Assembly (NCBI RefSeq): GCF_048128805.1
Contig: NC_136005.1
Location: forward strand, 10,516,475-10,580,474
Length of the DNA stretch: 64,000 nucleotides
From: Centroberyx gerrardi
Taxonomy: Eukaryota > Chordata > Actinopteri > Beryciformes > Berycidae
Reading direction: 5' to 3'
Shown here in pieces: positions 60,110-64,000 of this stretch (position 1 is the stretch's first letter; every line of letters begins with the position of its first letter). A program made the position numbers and the translations under genes. The notes beneath the pieces are model-generated. The model did no database searches, was not told the origin of the DNA, and was given only the letters and a program-made list of their open reading frames with translations.

Positions 60110-60235
60110 AGGGTAGGCTGGTGGTTAGAGAGACGACTTGGGTTCAAGCCCTTCTGTCGGCAAGCATCCAGCCTGTTGAAGACACTGGAGTCTGTGGAGG
60201 GGAGCAAGAGAAACGAGGATTTCCCTATGGGGATT
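60110..60235 (+). mobile_element. tRNA-derived SINE fragment
   Basis: A-box-like GTGGTTAGAGAG (60121-60132) and B-box GGGTTCAAGCC (60140-60150) at tRNA-like order, followed by TCGGCAAGCATCCAGCCTGT and TTGAAGACACTGGAGTCTG, typical of the tRNA-unrelated part of fish SINEs. It lies about 45 bp from the agbl4 exon on the acceptor side. Confidence 0.65.
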
Positions 60236-63056
60236 ATTCCCGAATATGACCTGAATATACCTTTGCTTATATGCATCAGGGATACCGCAATAGAAAGTCT
60301 TACAAGTTTATTTTTCAAACTTTAGCAGTAGCTGGGGAAGGTTTCCCCACCAAAATTTTCCAACATAAAATGCTTTCTATAATCCTTAAACCTGGGTGGC
60401 ATATGGTCTGTATGACTTGTCCCAGTTTGCATATTATTGTACTTCAAAAATGGCAGCATGATCTCCTTCTATGCCACAGTGGCCCCATTATTGCCTCCTC
60501 TGGTGGAGTGACAAAGTGACTGTCGTGTCCACGCGTCTGTTCGGACTTCATCACCTGAGCGCTGACGAGAGCAAGTGTTTTTTCCCCAGACGTCAAAGGT
60601 GGCAGTAATGCGTGAAGTACAGCAAAATGTGGCATAGAAGAAGAGCACGCTGCAATCTTTGAAGCATGGTAATATGCAAACAGAAACAAGTCATGCAAAG
60701 GCAAGATTTTTTTTTACTATATGTCAATTGGCAACCCAGCTATCATGAAAGAGTTTAAGGATTTCAGAAAGCATCTTATGCTGGAAAATGTATATCGGGA
60801 AACCTTGTCCAGCTAGTGCTAAAGTCTGAAGAGTAAACTTGTTGTAAGAAATTCTAGGTGTCAAGGTGTCCATGACCTCTATAAGTGAAGGTATACAGGT
60901 CATATTCGGGGCTAGGGGATCATTAAAGTATCATAATATGAACCGAAACACAACTTTTGATTTGTTTGTCTAAAAACACAACATAGTTCCTTGTTAGTAC
61001 AGTACAGTGCTTGAGCATAAGTGCACAATAGTGTTTCTACAATATATGCTATTACTAAATAGCATTATATATATACTTATATACTTGTTCAGGCTGTTCA
61101 GGGTTTCCTCTGCTTATTAAAGGAGCCCAGTGAAGTGCCTTTTCTGATCACCTTAAAGAAAATGCGATCTCTTGGTTGTCATTCAAGATAACATATACAT
61201 CTTTTCTTTTCATGTGACTTCCGGCCTTGATAATGAATTCCAAAAGCCTGAATTTTGCCCCAAAAGGCTGTAGTATTATCTCAGAGAGTCTTCATCCCCC
61301 TCCGCAAAGCCCAGCCCATGATGAACTCACCTAACTCTGCGTTCTGACTGCTACAGACCAAATCATTGAAAATGCATGGACTTCCAGAGATTTGTTTCTC
61401 AGTAGCTTGCAGTGGTAAGCCTCTACAGAAGCCAGGGAAAATTCTGAAGGGTAGCTTATTTTCGAATGGATTAACTTGATACAATGTCATTACAAAGATT
61501 GGTTGTAAATGGCTACAGCTGGAAAAAAAAAAACCCTTCCTGTCTATTTTTGGTTTCAGCATGTCAGCTATACTACAAAAATATGATGATGTCTTGGGAA
61601 GAGTGTGGAAAAGTTTCCATTCAATGTCACTCCACTCTGCTGCAGTGAGAGTTGCCTTGCTGAAATGCAGACTTGGCGGCCACCGGTGGGAGTTGGGCGT
61701 GATTGTGTTGTGCTGCGCTGCTGCTGTACTGGGCTTTAGGTTGTGCTGAATGGGCAGAGGGACAAAAGCACAGTGAGGGAGCTGACCCCTGGGCCAGCTG
61801 TCACACAAGCAACACACACACACACACACACACACACAACACGCAAACTTTCCTACAATAGCATTTTACCCATCCAGCATAGCGCATAACCTATAGACAT
61901 TGACAATCAGTGACATTTCCATACATGTGTGGCTGGATGTCCGCCTGCCTGGCTTGTCTCTGTATCCAGGTTAGCGTTGAGTGTCAATGGGCAATAAAGG
62001 TTATTCTTTATGATGTGTGTAAGTGGCTCTGCTATGAAATGTCACCGTCACCGAGAGATGAAGGTCAATGGAAGTGACAGAAGGCTGGGAGGGAATGGCT
62101 AGGTGGATAATGTATGAAAAGGTGCATGTGTGTGGCTGGGTGGGGGTGCAGCACAGCAGATGATCGGGGCCCCCAGATGTTTCTCCCCAAGTGCTCCTGC
62201 ATCTCCTCCATTCCTTTACACTCCTCTCCTCTCTTCAACTTTTTTCTTCTCGTCCCCCTCCCCTTCAGACTATATAATATATATATATAATGCTTCCTGT
62301 CCAAATGGTCCAGCTTCAGCCGAATGAGAGGGTGCTGAAGCAGAGCGCCTGCACTGTTCATACAGAATATCCTGGTCGACTTTTCGCACCCCTATGCTCC
62401 GTGCTAACCTCTACAGCATTTGCTTGCATTATTTCTCTTCTGTACATACAGTATGTATGCACATTCATATGAATCGTTACATATCTCTGGACACTTTTTT
62501 CTGACCCTCTGTAGACTTGTTAATGTGAATACATTTCGTCACATCATATGTATTCATACTGTATATATGCTGTAATTTCACATATTGTCTTTATTCATAT
62601 TCTAATTTTTCCTATCATTTGTCATAAATTGCATATTGATATTTTTATAACTTATTTCATACCACACATATTTCATATTTTTTGGTACTGTAGTACTTCT
62701 GCTATTACTACAGCTATTTTGCACACCATTATTTCTGTGTAAAGCAATTTTTGAAAAGTGCTATACAAATAAAGGTTATTTTTATTATTATTATTATTAT
62801 TATTATTAAAGTTTCACCTTATCTTACCCTCTCCTCTTTTCTACTCTTCATTCTTTTACTCTCTTCCGCTGTTTTCTCCTCTTCTATTTCCTACTCTCTG
62901 TTCTTTTCCTCTCCTCTTTCCAACTCTCCTCATTTCCTCTCCTCCCCTCTTCTCTCCTCTCATTATATATTCTGGTCAAGCTCAGAAATCTTTGTGAACA
63001 GCTGGAATATCCTCCTTTCTTCTGGCTCCCCCTCTGCCCCTAATAATATAACACCT

Positions 63057-63091
<35 letters not shown>

Positions 63092-64000
63092 ATGTGTCAC
63101 TTATGTGAGTATGTGTCTAAGCTGAGCATATTTAATGTATATATGCTAATTAATGCATACATGTACTCTGTGTGTTTAGCTATTTTTTTCTCACCTTATT
63201 TATTCTGGGAAAGTCGACTGGGCACGCCTGCTCTTTTCCAGCAACACGCTGCTTCAGCATTCACACAGTTACACACATTCACAACTGGAAGCTGCCCAGT
63301 ACAACCACAGTCTTCCACTGTTTGCCTCTGAGCAGCGCAGCAGTTGGCGGTTAAAGGAAAATTGCAGTGTTATTGGATTTCTTGCTAATTTCCTGCATTC
63401 CCTTACTGTTTTACATCACTGTAGATTGATTTCCAGTGCTTTTATCACATTATGATATATTTGCTATTTCTCCCTCGTCTTAATTGTTTTTCAATGTAAA
63501 TATTTTGAATTTTGAATATTTTAAATGCTGTCTAAATACTACATACTCCCAGTAAAGAAGAGGGTGCTAATTTTAAGCCGTAATTGTGCGAAATCTAGCT
63601 ATATTTTCTATTTAATTTTACAGACTATGGCCTGTGGAGCGTCTTCCTTTGGTTTGTCTGTTGGCTTGAATGGGTTGTGATTGACAGAAGGCGGGCCCTA
63701 ACCTAACCACAGAGAATATTATCTGTTGGATTAAAATTTATTGTGGCCATGAAAACGCAGAAATTGGACATGTAGTGACCTGGAAGCGGTATCTTGTCTG
63801 TTCTTGTTTACGAGCAGAGATCGGATTCCTGAATGCATGCATTCATATTAACAGAATTTCTTTCAAAATGTAAAAGCTGCAGCCTAATATTATCTGATGC
63901 ATCTCATGCAACCTTGCAAAATGTGATTGGCGGCCTCTCTGCACAGTGATGGATTACCTCTATCGACAGAAGTCTCCAGTTGCTTTCTATGCCATTTGGA
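60236..64000. other. agbl4 intron continuing to the right edge
   Basis: No further agbl4 exon could be found, in keeping with the very large introns of this gene in vertebrates. It contains a 184-codon open minus-strand frame (61281-61835) whose first residues are encoded by a CA repeat and which has no recognised domain, a (CA)n tract at 61809-61838, a repeat tail at 62735-62812 and a GT tract at 63059-63088. Confidence 0.5.
62735..62812 (+). repeat. Dispersed-repeat tail with (ATT)n
   Basis: AAAAGTGCTATACAAATAAAGGTTATTTTT followed by ATT units; the GTGCTATACAAATAAAG phrase with a short tandem tail is typical of the 3' end of a common fish repeat. The body upstream is not recognisable. Confidence 0.45.

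Noticed and set aside
60121-60150. tRNA gene
   Set aside because: A and B boxes are present but the sequence cannot form an acceptor stem and runs into a SINE body.
61281-61835. 184-codon minus-strand frame
   Set aside because: Begins in a CA repeat (MCVCVCVCC), contains poly-A-encoded Phe/Lys runs and no recognised domain; lies in the agbl4 intron. Kept only as a remark.

Overview
This window is nuclear DNA from a ray-finned fish. The evidence is multi-exon genes with GT-AG introns, vertebrate protein families in vertebrate gene order, very abundant (CA)n/(GT)n tracts, and dispersed repeats of teleost type (Tc1-like and hAT-like inverted-repeat elements, a tRNA-derived SINE, an RTE-like tail). 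I see no bacterial genes, CRISPR array, rRNA or tRNA gene.

Six protein-coding genes can be assembled exon by exon. 1-2746 (+) holds the last three coding exons of nim1k, an AMPK-related kinase whose 5' part lies left of the window. 11591-13680 (-) is a complete three-exon CC chemokine of the CCL25/27/28 type. 16248-21709 (+) is complete gclm, the modifier subunit of glutamate-cysteine ligase (seven coding exons). 23648-29235 (+) is complete dnttip2, a nucleolar Fcf2-domain protein (seven coding exons). 37203-50699 (-) is spata6, a sperm neck protein, with eleven coding exons found and a phase mismatch that implies one more. 51660-60067 (-) holds the last three coding exons of agbl4 (cytosolic carboxypeptidase 6), whose 5' part lies right of the window.

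From recalled human gene order, nim1k plus a CCL28-like chemokine resembles 5p12, gclm-dnttip2 is a neighbouring same-strand pair at 1p22, and spata6-agbl4 is a neighbouring same-strand pair at 1p33. The window therefore looks like three conserved blocks joined together. No operon-like cooperation is expected. Biochemically the genes are independent: kinase signalling, mucosal chemotaxis, glutathione synthesis, ribosome biogenesis, sperm assembly and tubulin deglutamylation. The spata6 start and the agbl4 stop are less than 1 kb apart on one strand.

Between genes the DNA is mostly repeats. The largest is a 3.1-kb element with ~345-bp terminal inverted repeats at 6026-9128. Others are an inverted duplication of the nim1k 3' flank 8 kb away, a foldback element in dnttip2 intron 1, and dense microsatellites in the agbl4 intron (53-60 kb). 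No new defence-like or otherwise new multi-gene system was found. The most notable protein observations are the shifted activation-loop threonine in nim1k, the repeated acidic/basic modules in dnttip2, and the long pyrimidine tract with two competing acceptors in spata6.
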